From assembly GCA_963839365.1 (NCBI GenBank), contig CAWIUT010000009.1:62001-126000 (forward strand): 64,000 nucleotides of DNA. Reading direction: 5' to 3'. Positions 49,126 to 57,310 of the stretch are shown here, piece by piece. A program made the position numbers and the translations under genes. This DNA is from DASSKA01 sp963839365 (lineage in GTDB: Bacteria > Actinomycetota > Actinomycetes > Propionibacteriales > Nocardioidaceae). The stretch's first letter is position 1; each line of letters begins with the position of its first letter. Under the pieces are notes generated by a model. The model had not been told where the DNA came from, made no database searches, and saw only the letters and a list, made by a program, of their open reading frames with translations.

Positions 49126-50172
49126 TCACTTGAAGACGTAGTCGGTGGCGGTGGATGGGTCGGGAGTCGGGCTGGCCTTGGCGAAGCTGATTGCGTCCTC
49201 GACGCGCTCGCTCGCCCGCTGCTTGATGGCAGCCACCTGGGCGTCGTCCAGCACACCGCTCTTGCGCAGCTCCTGTTCGTAGCGCGGGATCGGGTCATGA
49301 TCGGGGACCTCGTCAAGGTCGGGCCGGTAGCCCTGCGCGTCGCCCTCGAAGTGTCCCCACATCCGCAGCGTGTGCACCTCGAGCAGCGAGGGCCCCTCCC
49401 CGGCGCGGGCCCGGGCCACCATCCGTCGGGCGGCGTCGTAGACCGCCTCGACCTCGTTGTCCTCGATCCGCTCCCCGGGGATGCCGTACGACGCGGCGCG
49501 CACGGCGTTCGAGGAGACGGCGGTGGAGACGTCGCGGGGCACCGAGATGCCCCAGTCGTTGTCCTCGACCACGAACACGACCGGCAGCGCCCAGCGGGCG
49601 GCCAGGTTCAGCGACTCGTGGAAGCCGCCCTGGTTGGCGGCGCCCTCGCCGGTGACCGCGACGGCGATCCGGTCGGTGTTGCCGCGCTTGAACGCGTACG
49701 CCTGGCCGAGCGCGGGCGGGTAGCCCTCGGCGATGATCCCGGAGCAGGAGAAGTGGGTGCTGGGATCGAACAGGTGCATGTGTCCGCCCCGGCCATGCCC
49801 GAGGCCGTCCTCGCGACCGAAGATCTCCGCGGTCATCGCGCGCAGGTCCACCCCGTGTGCGATCGCCAGGTGGTGGGGCCGGTGCGTGGCGGTCACCGCG
49901 TCGTCGGTGGTCAGCTGCGCGCAGACGCCGGCCGCTACCGGTTCCTGCCCGGCCGAGAGGTGCATCTCGCCGGGCACCAGGCCCTTGCCGATGTCGAAGC
50001 CCGGGCCCTTGTCGGCGTGGTACTCGCGCAGGATCGCCTCCTCGTACGTCCGGCACAGCACCATGGTCTGGTACAGGTCGAGCCGGATCTGCGGGTCGAG
50101 AGGCGGTCTGGGAGCGCCCGCCTGCGCCGGGACCGTCGGGCTGGTGGTGGATGGTGACGCCTGTGTCGTCAT
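49126..50172 (-). CDS. 2-oxoacid dehydrogenase E1 component, alpha subunit
   Basis: A 348-residue alpha subunit with the thiamine-diphosphate motif GEGAANQGGFHESLNLAARW (GDG-type start with the distal Asn) and DMV-like opening LYQTMVLCRTYEEAILREYH. ATG 50172 has GGAGG six bases upstream; the in-frame ATG at 50184 does not. It is the first gene of an E1-alpha/E1-beta/lipoyl operon. A perfect-arm DosR box lies 61 bp upstream, suggesting control by the hypoxia regulator. Confidence 0.9.
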   Translation of the reverse strand: MTTQASPSTTSPTVPAQAGAPRPPLDPQIRLDLYQTMVLCRTYEEAILREYHADKGPGFDIGKGLVPGEMHLSAGQEPVAAGVCAQLTTDDAVTATHRPHHLAIAHGVDLRAMTAEIFGREDGLGHGRGGHMHLFDPSTHFSCSGIIAEGYPPALGQAYAFKRGNTDRIAVAVTGEGAANQGGFHESLNLAARWALPVVFVVEDNDWGISVPRDVSTAVSSNAVRAASYGIPGERIEDNEVEAVYDAARRMVARARAGEGPSLLEVHTLRMWGHFEGDAQGYRPDLDEVPDHDPIPRYEQELRKSGVLDDAQVAAIKQRASERVEDAISFAKASPTPDPSTATDYVFK

Positions 50173-50232
50173 ACCTGCCTCCATGGAGTTTGAACCCTTC
50201 GGACGCTAGGACCGGGTGCGCCCGGACTGCCA

Positions 50233-50246
50233 GGGACCAAAGTCCC
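50233..50246. promoter_or_regulatory. DosR box upstream of the E1 operon
   Basis: GGGACCAAAGTCCC has perfect arms around CAAA (TTTG on the minus strand, the same centre as the box at 5138). It is 61 bp before the E1-alpha ATG and 81 bp before the divergent SEC-C gene. It stands 14 kb from the next box-bearing gene. Confidence 0.75.
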
Positions 50247-50326
50247 GCCCGCTTCCGGGACGCGAGCAACGCGCATCACGGTCCGAGGGCTGGGGCAGGC
50301 CGCCCCGCCGGCCCTACCCTTGCTCC

Positions 50327-51340
50327 ATGCCGGACGACTCGACGGAACTACTGCTCGAGCAGATCCTCGGCGAGGTCGAGGATCTCGGCTCGGTGATGCC
50401 CCGCCAGGCGCTGGCGGAGCTGCTCGAACGGCGGGGTCATGATCTCGACCCGGGCACTCCGGGCCGGGCCGCCTGGTTGTGCCACGCGGCCGAGAGCTGG
50501 GAGCTGGCCAACCAGCCGAGGCGTGCGCGGTCGTGCTACGAGGAGGCGATCCACGACGGTGGGCCCACCTGGATCGACCCACGCGCCACCCTGATCGGGG
50601 TGCTGCTCGACCTCGATGAGGACGCACAAGCCGACGGGCTGGCCGCCGCGATCCGAAGGGACCTGGCGCAGGGCCCGCCGCAGGGACCGGTGTTCGAGTA
50701 CGTCGGTGAGTCGCTGGAGACACACGAACGGCCCGAGGACGCGCTGCGCTGGTACGACGCCGGGCTGGGCTACGCCACCCGGAACGATCCCGGCCGGGTG
50801 GAGCTGGGGTGCCTGAACGGGCGGTACCGGATCCGGCGGCATCTCGGTCTCCCCCACGACCGCTGGGATGTGATCTGCGAGGAGGAGCGGCGCGCGGTGC
50901 GAGCCGACCTCGAACGCAGGCAGGCCGAGCGCGCTGCGGAGCCCGGCCGTCGCGAGGTACGTCGGATGGTCGTGCTGCACTGGCCGGCCGAGCAGTACCC
51001 CAAGGTGCTCGAGCGCTGGCCGCAGATGCGCGAGAGCCACGGCATGGCTCACAGCGAGCACACCCGGGTGCTGGAGCGGCACCTTCGTCGGCTGGTCGAG
51101 TCCGGCCTCCAGGTCGAGGTCGCGGACGGCGACGTGGAGGAGTACCTCGCGTGGGCGAAGGAGGACGACGCCGACCCTGCCGAGAGCGCGACCCGGGCCG
51201 CCTACGGCGCCCACCTCGGCTTCCTCAGGCGGGGCAGGCCGTGGCCGCCGGGCCGCAACGGTCCCTGCTGGTGCGGCTCGGGACGCAAGTACAAGAAGTG
51301 CTGCGGAGCGCTGCGTTTCCCCGCCGAGGACGAGCAGTGA
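50327..51340 (+). CDS. TPR-like protein with C-terminal SEC-C zinc motif
   Basis: A 337-residue protein. The N-terminal two thirds are alpha-helical and TPR-like (CYEEAIHDGG, ALRWYDAGLGYATR). The C-terminus has GRNGPCWCGSGRKYKKCCG, the SEC-C zinc-binding signature also found at the end of SecA. Such proteins may contact ribosomes or SecA; function unknown. ATG 50327 follows a promoter region holding the DosR box, so induction together with the E1 operon is possible. Confidence 0.82.
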   Translation: MPDDSTELLLEQILGEVEDLGSVMPRQALAELLERRGHDLDPGTPGRAAWLCHAAESWELANQPRRARSCYEEAIHDGGPTWIDPRATLIGVLLDLDEDAQADGLAAAIRRDLAQGPPQGPVFEYVGESLETHERPEDALRWYDAGLGYATRNDPGRVELGCLNGRYRIRRHLGLPHDRWDVICEEERRAVRADLERRQAERAAEPGRREVRRMVVLHWPAEQYPKVLERWPQMRESHGMAHSEHTRVLERHLRRLVESGLQVEVADGDVEEYLAWAKEDDADPAESATRAAYGAHLGFLRRGRPWPPGRNGPCWCGSGRKYKKCCGALRFPAEDEQ

Positions 51341-51455
51341 GGGCCGGAACGGCGAGTGCAGCCTGGCTCGGTGAGCGAGGCGTACCCGTGAGCGAAGGCA
51401 GCACCCACCCCTACGGCGGGCGCGACGGCGCGCCGACGACCAGACGGCCCCGGGC

Positions 51456-52919
51456 TCAGAACGGGTAGGCCGGTGGCTCGCGGCGCAGGGTGATCCACCG
51501 TGTCTCGGTGAACGCCTCGACGTTGGCCGCGGCCCCACCGAACCGGGATCCGGTGCCCGAGGCCAGCACCCCGCCGAACGGGGCGTTGGCCTCGTCGTTC
51601 ACGGTCTGGTCGTTGATGTGCACGATGCCCGTCGGGATCTGCTCGGCCACCGCCAGGCCGTGCATCACGTCCCGGGTGACGATGCCCAGCGACAGGCCGT
51701 AATCGGTCTCGCCGGCAAGCCGCGCCGCCTCCTCCACCGAACCGACCCGGGTCACGGGGGCCACCGGCCCGAAGACCTCCTCGGTGAACGCCGGCGCGGT
51801 CAGCGATACGTCGGACAGCACGGTCGGCCGGTAGAACAGGTCCTCGTAGGAGCCTCCGGCGGCGATCTTGGCGCCCTGGTCGGCACTGGAGGTGACCAGG
51901 CGGTGGATCTTGTCGCGCTGGGGCGTGTCGATCACCGGGCCGAGGGCGACCTCTTGCGCGGCCGGGTCGCCCACCGGTAGCTTCTCGGCCTTGTCCGCGA
52001 GCCGAGCCACGAACTCGTCGTACAGGCCGTCGGCGACGAGGTGCCGCCCGGTGGTCATGCAGATCTGGCCCTGGTGGAAGAACGACCCCCACGCGGCGAG
52101 GTTCACGGCTGCGTCCACGTCGGCGTCGTCGAGCACCAGCAGCGCCGAGTTGCCGCCCAGCTCGAGGTGCGCCCGCTTGAGGTGCTTGCCGGCCAGCTCT
52201 CCGATCCGGCGGCCCACAGCGGTCGAGCCGGTGAACGAGACGACCCGCACGCTCGGGTCGGTGACCAGGGCCTCACCCACGTCCGCGCCGCCGGGAAGCA
52301 TCTGCAGCACGCCTGGCGGCAGGCCGGCCTCCTCGAAGATCCGCGCCATCAGCGTGCCGCCGGTGACCGCGGTGCGCGGGTCCGGCTTGAGCAGCACCGC
52401 GTTGCCGAGGGCCAGCGCGGGGGCGACGGACCGGATGCCCAGGATGATCGGCACGTTGAACGGTGAGATCACGCTGACCACGCCGGCCGGCATCCGGCGG
52501 ACCAGGGACAGCCGCGGCTGCTCCGAGGGGAGGATCTCGCCGATCGCCCGGCCCGGGAGGGCGGCCGCCTCGTAGCACTCCTCGGCCGCCACGTGCAGCG
52601 CGAACCCGGCCATGCCGGGCACGGCACCGACCTCGCGCACGTTCCAGCCGCTGATCTCGTCGGCGTGCTCGCCCCACAGGTCGCCGGCCTTGCGGAGCAC
52701 GGCGGCGCGCGCGGTGTGCGGGAGCGCGGCCCACTCCTTCTGCGCCGCGACCGCCGCCTGGCCGGCCTCGGCCACGTCGGCGGCGGTGGCCTGGCCCATC
52801 CGGCCGAGCTCGGCGCCGGTGGCCGGCTCCACGACCGGGTAGTCGCCGCCGTGGCCGGCCACCCACTCCCCGCCCTTGAAGATCTTGCCCTGCCAGTCGA
52901 TGCCGTCGAGAAGTCCCAC
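51456..52919 (-). CDS. NAD(P)-dependent aldehyde dehydrogenase
   Basis: A 487-residue aldehyde dehydrogenase: cofactor loop SFTGSTAVGRRIGELAGKHL, general-base Glu in LELGGNSALLVLDDADV, catalytic Cys in HQGQICMTTGRH and the closing PFGGVLASGTGSRFGG. The N-terminal KIFKGGEWVAGHGGDYPVVE and overall pattern resemble benzaldehyde/vanillin-type dehydrogenases, but the substrate cannot be assigned. It stands alone on the minus strand; ATG 52919 follows AAGGGAGCAAGG. Confidence 0.88.
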   Translation of the reverse strand: MGLLDGIDWQGKIFKGGEWVAGHGGDYPVVEPATGAELGRMGQATAADVAEAGQAAVAAQKEWAALPHTARAAVLRKAGDLWGEHADEISGWNVREVGAVPGMAGFALHVAAEECYEAAALPGRAIGEILPSEQPRLSLVRRMPAGVVSVISPFNVPIILGIRSVAPALALGNAVLLKPDPRTAVTGGTLMARIFEEAGLPPGVLQMLPGGADVGEALVTDPSVRVVSFTGSTAVGRRIGELAGKHLKRAHLELGGNSALLVLDDADVDAAVNLAAWGSFFHQGQICMTTGRHLVADGLYDEFVARLADKAEKLPVGDPAAQEVALGPVIDTPQRDKIHRLVTSSADQGAKIAAGGSYEDLFYRPTVLSDVSLTAPAFTEEVFGPVAPVTRVGSVEEAARLAGETDYGLSLGIVTRDVMHGLAVAEQIPTGIVHINDQTVNDEANAPFGGVLASGTGSRFGGAAANVEAFTETRWITLRREPPAYPF

Positions 52920-53127
52920 GCCTTGCTCCCTTCGTCCGTGCCCCCTGACGTCGTCGCCAGCGTAGCCAGCCTCGCCATGGTGCGGGGTGTGCTCGTCTCC
53001 GCCGCCTCGGCCTCGCCGCCGGCGACGACTCCTCCGGGCGGTCTAGGTGCTTCGGTGGAAGCGGACTTGGCGGTCGCGCACCCGCCGTAGACGTGGTCCA
53101 TGGCCAGCGTAGGGCTACCGTGAAGTC

Positions 53128-53394
53128 GTGCGCGGGGATCGCGTGGAGGTCGTCATCGACGCGGGCCAGGAGGTCCGCACCTACGAGATTGCAGCCACTC
53201 GCAACGGCCGGCGCGTGGAGATCAACACCGGGCGGGGCGTCGTGGAGGTCACCGAGGTGACCCGCGGCGGCACTCCGGTGCGCACGGCGCGGTTCATGGC
53301 CAACCGGATCCTGGCGCTCGTCGAGCACCCCGCCGCGTCACCGAACATCGCCGAGGAGGTCATCTCCGCGGACGGTGAGCCAGCTCGCGGCTGA
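53128..53394 (+). CDS. Hypothetical protein, 88 residues
   Basis: A GTG-started frame coding for a beta-strand-rich protein (RVEVVIDAGQEVRTYEIAA, then RRVEINTGRGVVEVTEVTRG) with a short helical end. The regular alternation and good codon pattern make it a likely gene, but I recognise no family. It diverges from the aldehyde dehydrogenase over a 208-bp gap. Confidence 0.6.
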   Translation: MRGDRVEVVIDAGQEVRTYEIAATRNGRRVEINTGRGVVEVTEVTRGGTPVRTARFMANRILALVEHPAASPNIAEEVISADGEPARG

Positions 53395-53511
53395 CGCCGT
53401 TGCCGTGCTGTGGGGATTCCGGTCGCAGCCCGACTCGGCCCGGCCCTCCTGGTGGGCGCCTGACTAGGCTGTCTCGGTGACCCACCCCCACCTGTCCGAG
53501 GCCCGGCGACC

Positions 53512-54421
53512 ATGGCGGCCACCGAGGTGCAGCGCGAACCGTTCATCGTGCTGGCCGACCTGAGTCACTGATCGCCTGGGGCGCCTTCTGGTTCACCCGC
53601 GACAGCCCGCAGGAGCGGTGGCAGGTCGTCGACGACGAGCGCCTGCAGCAGGTCGCCGGGCGTCGCACCTGCATCGGCAGCGGCGCGGAGCCGTACGGCG
53701 CGGCGACGGTGCAGCTGCTGGACGCCGGCGGCGGCGTGCTGCGCGAGACGTCCACGACGGAGCAGACCTGGGTCTGGCTCGACGGCCTCTCGCCCGACAC
53801 CGAGTACCGGTTGCTCGTCGACGGCGAGAAGTGGGCCGCCGACGAACGCCGGGACTGGGAGGCCTCGCCGGAGGGGCGGCTTCGACCTGACACCCGTGGG
53901 ACGCCGCTACGACCTGCGGTTCCGGACCTGGCCGGCGCCCGAGGAACCGACACCCGCGATGCGGTTCGGGCGCTCGGTGACCTTTCCGACCATCGGCAAC
54001 CACGACGCCAGCGACACCGAGAGCAGCGACGACCGGGTGCAGCTCGAGGACAACTTCTTCGTGGCCCAGCGGTTCGCCGGTGACCCGGAACGGGACCCGC
54101 GCATGGCTCGATGGGGCCGGGGGCTGTTCTACCGGCGCCGCTACGGCCGGGACCCGAGCTGGTCTGCCTGGACACCTCCCTGGACAGCGGTGATCCCTCG
54201 GTGCCGGCGGCCAGATCCGGGAGGACGTCCCGGATGGCTTCGCGGAGGCGGGTACGACGGCGTGGGCGGCCCAGGCGCACCTGCTGCTCGTCGAGGTCGA
54301 CGGCGAGGAGATCCGGATGATCCCGATGTGCGCGATGCGCGACGACGGACGCCCGCAGCCGATGAGCGCGCTGACCCGGGAGAACCGGCCCTGCTACCCG
54401 CCGTTCGTGGTGCACGCCTGA
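53512..54421 (+). pseudogene. Decayed metallophosphoesterase gene
   Basis: Fragments of one protein run in successive different frames: FIVLADLS (53512 frame, stopped at 53569), then AWGAFWFTRDSPQERW to WVWLDGLSPDTEYRLLVDGE (frame of 53709), RRYDLRFRTWPAPEEPTP and TIGNHDASDTES (frame of 53896), LVCLDTSLDS (frame of 54111), and finally AHLLLVEVDGEEIRMIPMCA ending at 54421. NHD is the metal-site motif of calcineurin-like phosphatases, and a fibronectin-like N-terminal domain precedes it. At least three frame changes and short internal deletions are needed, so the gene is dead. Confidence 0.8.
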
Positions 54422-54431
54422 CCGCAGGGCG

Positions 54432-56054
54432 TCAGCCGGTCGCCGCGGCGTCCCAGACCGGCTGGCCACCGACCCAGGTGGACCGCACCTCGAGGGACCC
54501 GATCGTGGAGGGATCGACGCCGCGCGGGTCGTCGCCGAGCACCACGAAGTCGGCGAGCATGCCCGGCGACAGGGTGCCCTTGAGGTCGGCCTCGCCGGTC
54601 GCGGTCGCTGAGCCGATGGTGTAGATCCGCAGCGCCTCCTGCACGCTGACGCGCTGCCGGGGCCCGACCGAGGCGCCGTCGAAGCCGGTGCGGGTGACCA
54701 GGCTCTGCAGCGCCAGCAGCGGCTCGATCGGCCCGCACGGGTAGTCCGAGGACCCGGCGACGGTCACTCCCGCGTCCAGCAGGTCGCGGTGGGCGAACAG
54801 GTGGTCCGCCCGGTCCTCGCCGTACCAGTCGACCAGCGCACCGCCGTGGTAGTAGGCGTAGCTTCCGAACGGCACCGCGATGGCCTCCAACGCCGCGATC
54901 CTGTCGATGATCTCCTCGTCGACCAGGCTGCAGTGCTCGATGCGGTGTCTCAGCCCAGGACGCGGGTCGGCCGTGGCGGCCTCCTCGAGGAGGTCCAGCA
55001 GCAGCCGGATCGCCCGGTCCCCGTTGGCGTGCACCCCGATCCGGTTCCCGTCGCCGTGCACGGTGCGCACGATCTCCCGCAGCTGCTCGGTGTCGGTTGA
55101 CTGGATGCCGTGCCCGCCGTCGCGGTGCGGCTGCTCGACCAGGCAGGTGCGCCCGCCGATCGCACCGTCCACGAAGGCCTTGATGCCGACGAAGCGCAGC
55201 ATCTCGTCGCCGAGCCCGGAGCGCAGTCCCAGCCGGTGCACCAGGTCGTAGTGCGGGGCGGCGACAAGCATGCCGGTGCGCAAGGTGAGCAGCCCGCGTT
55301 CTGAGGCCACCGAGAACAGCGCCAGGTCGTCGGGGCCGACCATCGCGTCGCAGATCGAGGTGAGGCCGGCCCGGTGCCAGGCCCGTACGGCGCGCCGCAG
55401 CCCGCCCAGCCGCTCCTCCTGCGAGGCGGCCGGCACCACGGACGTGCCGCCGCTGCTCATCGCCGGGTTCGCGAAGTCGAACAGGGCCTGCTCCAGCAGC
55501 TTGCCGTTGTGCCGTCCGGCGCCGTCCCGGCCGAAGTCTCCGCCCGGCGGCGGGGCGGTGTCCTCGTCGATGCCGGCAGCGGCGAGCGCCGCGGAGTTGG
55601 CCACGCCCCAGTGGCAGGCCACGTGTACGACGAGGGTGGGGACGTCGCCGGTGACCTCGTCGAGCTCCCAGCGGGTCAGCTGCGCGGAGCCGCTCGTCTT
55701 CACGTCGTCGTACCGGCTGCCGCGCACCCAGCCGCCGTCGGGCGCACGCCGCGCCTCCTCCCCCACCGCGGACAGCAGCTGCGCGTGCGAGGGCACCGCC
55801 TGCGGCGACAGGTCGAGGTGCAGCAGGTCCTCGCTGGTGATGGCCAGGTGGCAGTGCGCGTCGTTCAGACCGGGCACCACGGTGCCGTCCAGGTCGATCA
55901 CCTCGGCGTCGGGGTAGCGGTCGCGGGCCCCGCCCCAGCTGCCGCGGGCCAGCACCCGGCCGTCGGCGACCACCAGCGCCTCCACGTCCGGACCGTCCAG
56001 GGTGACGAACCGCGGTGCCCGGAACACCCGGACGGAGGTCTCCTCCAGGCTCAT
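54432..56054 (-). CDS. YtcJ-type metal-dependent amidohydrolase
   Basis: A 540-residue amidohydrolase of the YtcJ/NfdA class. Metal ligands: DAHCHL (about residue 64), GVHANGDRAI, RHRIEHCSL and SSDYPCGPIEPL. The C-terminal TATGEADLKGTLSPGMLADF is the return to the small beta domain. It hydrolyses an amide or related bond; substrate unknown. The ATG overlaps the stop of the amidohydrolase upstream (ATGA), and it is the last gene of the symporter operon. Confidence 0.85.
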   Translation of the reverse strand: MSLEETSVRVFRAPRFVTLDGPDVEALVVADGRVLARGSWGGARDRYPDAEVIDLDGTVVPGLNDAHCHLAITSEDLLHLDLSPQAVPSHAQLLSAVGEEARRAPDGGWVRGSRYDDVKTSGSAQLTRWELDEVTGDVPTLVVHVACHWGVANSAALAAAGIDEDTAPPPGGDFGRDGAGRHNGKLLEQALFDFANPAMSSGGTSVVPAASQEERLGGLRRAVRAWHRAGLTSICDAMVGPDDLALFSVASERGLLTLRTGMLVAAPHYDLVHRLGLRSGLGDEMLRFVGIKAFVDGAIGGRTCLVEQPHRDGGHGIQSTDTEQLREIVRTVHGDGNRIGVHANGDRAIRLLLDLLEEAATADPRPGLRHRIEHCSLVDEEIIDRIAALEAIAVPFGSYAYYHGGALVDWYGEDRADHLFAHRDLLDAGVTVAGSSDYPCGPIEPLLALQSLVTRTGFDGASVGPRQRVSVQEALRIYTIGSATATGEADLKGTLSPGMLADFVVLGDDPRGVDPSTIGSLEVRSTWVGGQPVWDAAATG

Positions 56055-57310
56055 CCGGCTCCCACCATCAGTCGTCCGTCCCGCCACACCTGGCGGACCC
56101 GCTCCCGCATGCCCCCGAAGTCGTAGGCGTCGCCCTCCAACACCACCAGGTCGGCCAGCAGGCCCGGCGCGACCCGACCGGTCAGGTCCTGCATCCCGCA
56201 CAGCCGGGCCGCCCCGGAGGTGGCCCCCACCAGCACCTGCGCCGGCGTCATCCCGCACTCCCGGAGCAGCGGCAGCTCCTCGAGGTTGCTGCCGTGCGGG
56301 CCGACGCCGCTGTCGGTGCCCATCGCCACCGGCACGTCCGCGGCCACCGCCGCCCGTACCGAGGCCATGTGCACCTCGGCGACCTCGCGGGCCTTGTCCA
56401 CCACCGCCTCGGGCAGCTGGACGCCCTTGTCGGCGGCGGTGAGCACCGCCCGCGGCGCGACCAGCGTGGGCACCAGCCAGGTCTGGTTGGCCAGCATCAG
56501 CTCGATCGCCTCGTCGTCGAGGTAGATGCCGTGCTCGATGGAGCGCACCCCCGCACGCACCGCGTTCTTGACCCCCGCCGCGCCCTGCGCGTGCGCCATC
56601 ACCTCGCAGCCGGCGGCGGCCGCCTCGGCGACCACCACCTCGATCTCGGCCGGGCTGAACTGGGTGTGCCGGGGGTCGTCGCGCGGCGACAGCACCCCGC
56701 CGGTGGTGCAGATCTTGATCACCTGCGCGCCGGCGCGCAGCAGGCTGCGGACCACTCTTCGCAGCTCGTCCACGCCGTCGGCCACCGCGGCCGGCCGGCC
56801 GGGGTGCGGCAGGCCGAGCGGTACGTCGTACCCCGACGGGAACCAGCCGTCGGTGTGTCCGCCGGTCTGTCCGATGATGTTCACCGCGATCATCATCCGC
56901 GGGCCGGCCACCAGCCCGTCGACGACCGCCTGCTGGATGCCGAGGTCGGCACCGCCGGCGTCGCGGACCGTGGTGACCCCGGTCGCCAGCGTGGCCTCGA
57001 GGTTCCGGGCCGCCTCGTAGAACTGGTAGGAGAACGGCCGCGTCAGTCGCTCCATCACGTCCACCCCGGAGCTGGTCACGTGCACGTGGCAGTCGAAGAA
57101 CCCCGGCAGCACCGCGCATCCCGCCACGTCGATACCGACGTCACCGTCCAGGCCGGGGCCGACCTCGACGACCCGGCCGTCCTCCACCACCACGTCCGCC
57201 GGCGCGGGCGACGAGCCGGTGCCGTCGAACACCGTGCCGCCGCGCAGCAGCAGCCGCTCCCCCGGCGTCCGGGTGACCCCCGCGTCGATCTCTGCAGCGG
57301 TCGGGTTCAC
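56051..57310 (-). CDS. Amidohydrolase (prolidase/imidazolonepropionase-like)
   Basis: A 419-residue metal-dependent hydrolase: FDCHVHVTSSGVD (first two metal His), IKICTTGGVLSPRDDPRH, MAHAQGAAGVKNAVRAGVRS with SIEHGIYLDD, and AMGTDSGVGPHGSN. This is the pattern of the Xaa-Pro dipeptidase-like amidohydrolases. It starts at a GTG overlapping the symporter stop. Together with the YtcJ-type and M20 enzymes it suggests breakdown of an imported peptide-like or N-acyl compound. Confidence 0.85.
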   Translation of the reverse strand: MNPTAAEIDAGVTRTPGERLLLRGGTVFDGTGSSPAPADVVVEDGRVVEVGPGLDGDVGIDVAGCAVLPGFFDCHVHVTSSGVDVMERLTRPFSYQFYEAARNLEATLATGVTTVRDAGGADLGIQQAVVDGLVAGPRMMIAVNIIGQTGGHTDGWFPSGYDVPLGLPHPGRPAAVADGVDELRRVVRSLLRAGAQVIKICTTGGVLSPRDDPRHTQFSPAEIEVVVAEAAAAGCEVMAHAQGAAGVKNAVRAGVRSIEHGIYLDDEAIELMLANQTWLVPTLVAPRAVLTAADKGVQLPEAVVDKAREVAEVHMASVRAAVAADVPVAMGTDSGVGPHGSNLEELPLLRECGMTPAQVLVGATSGAARLCGMQDLTGRVAPGLLADLVVLEGDAYDFGGMRERVRQVWRDGRLMVGAG

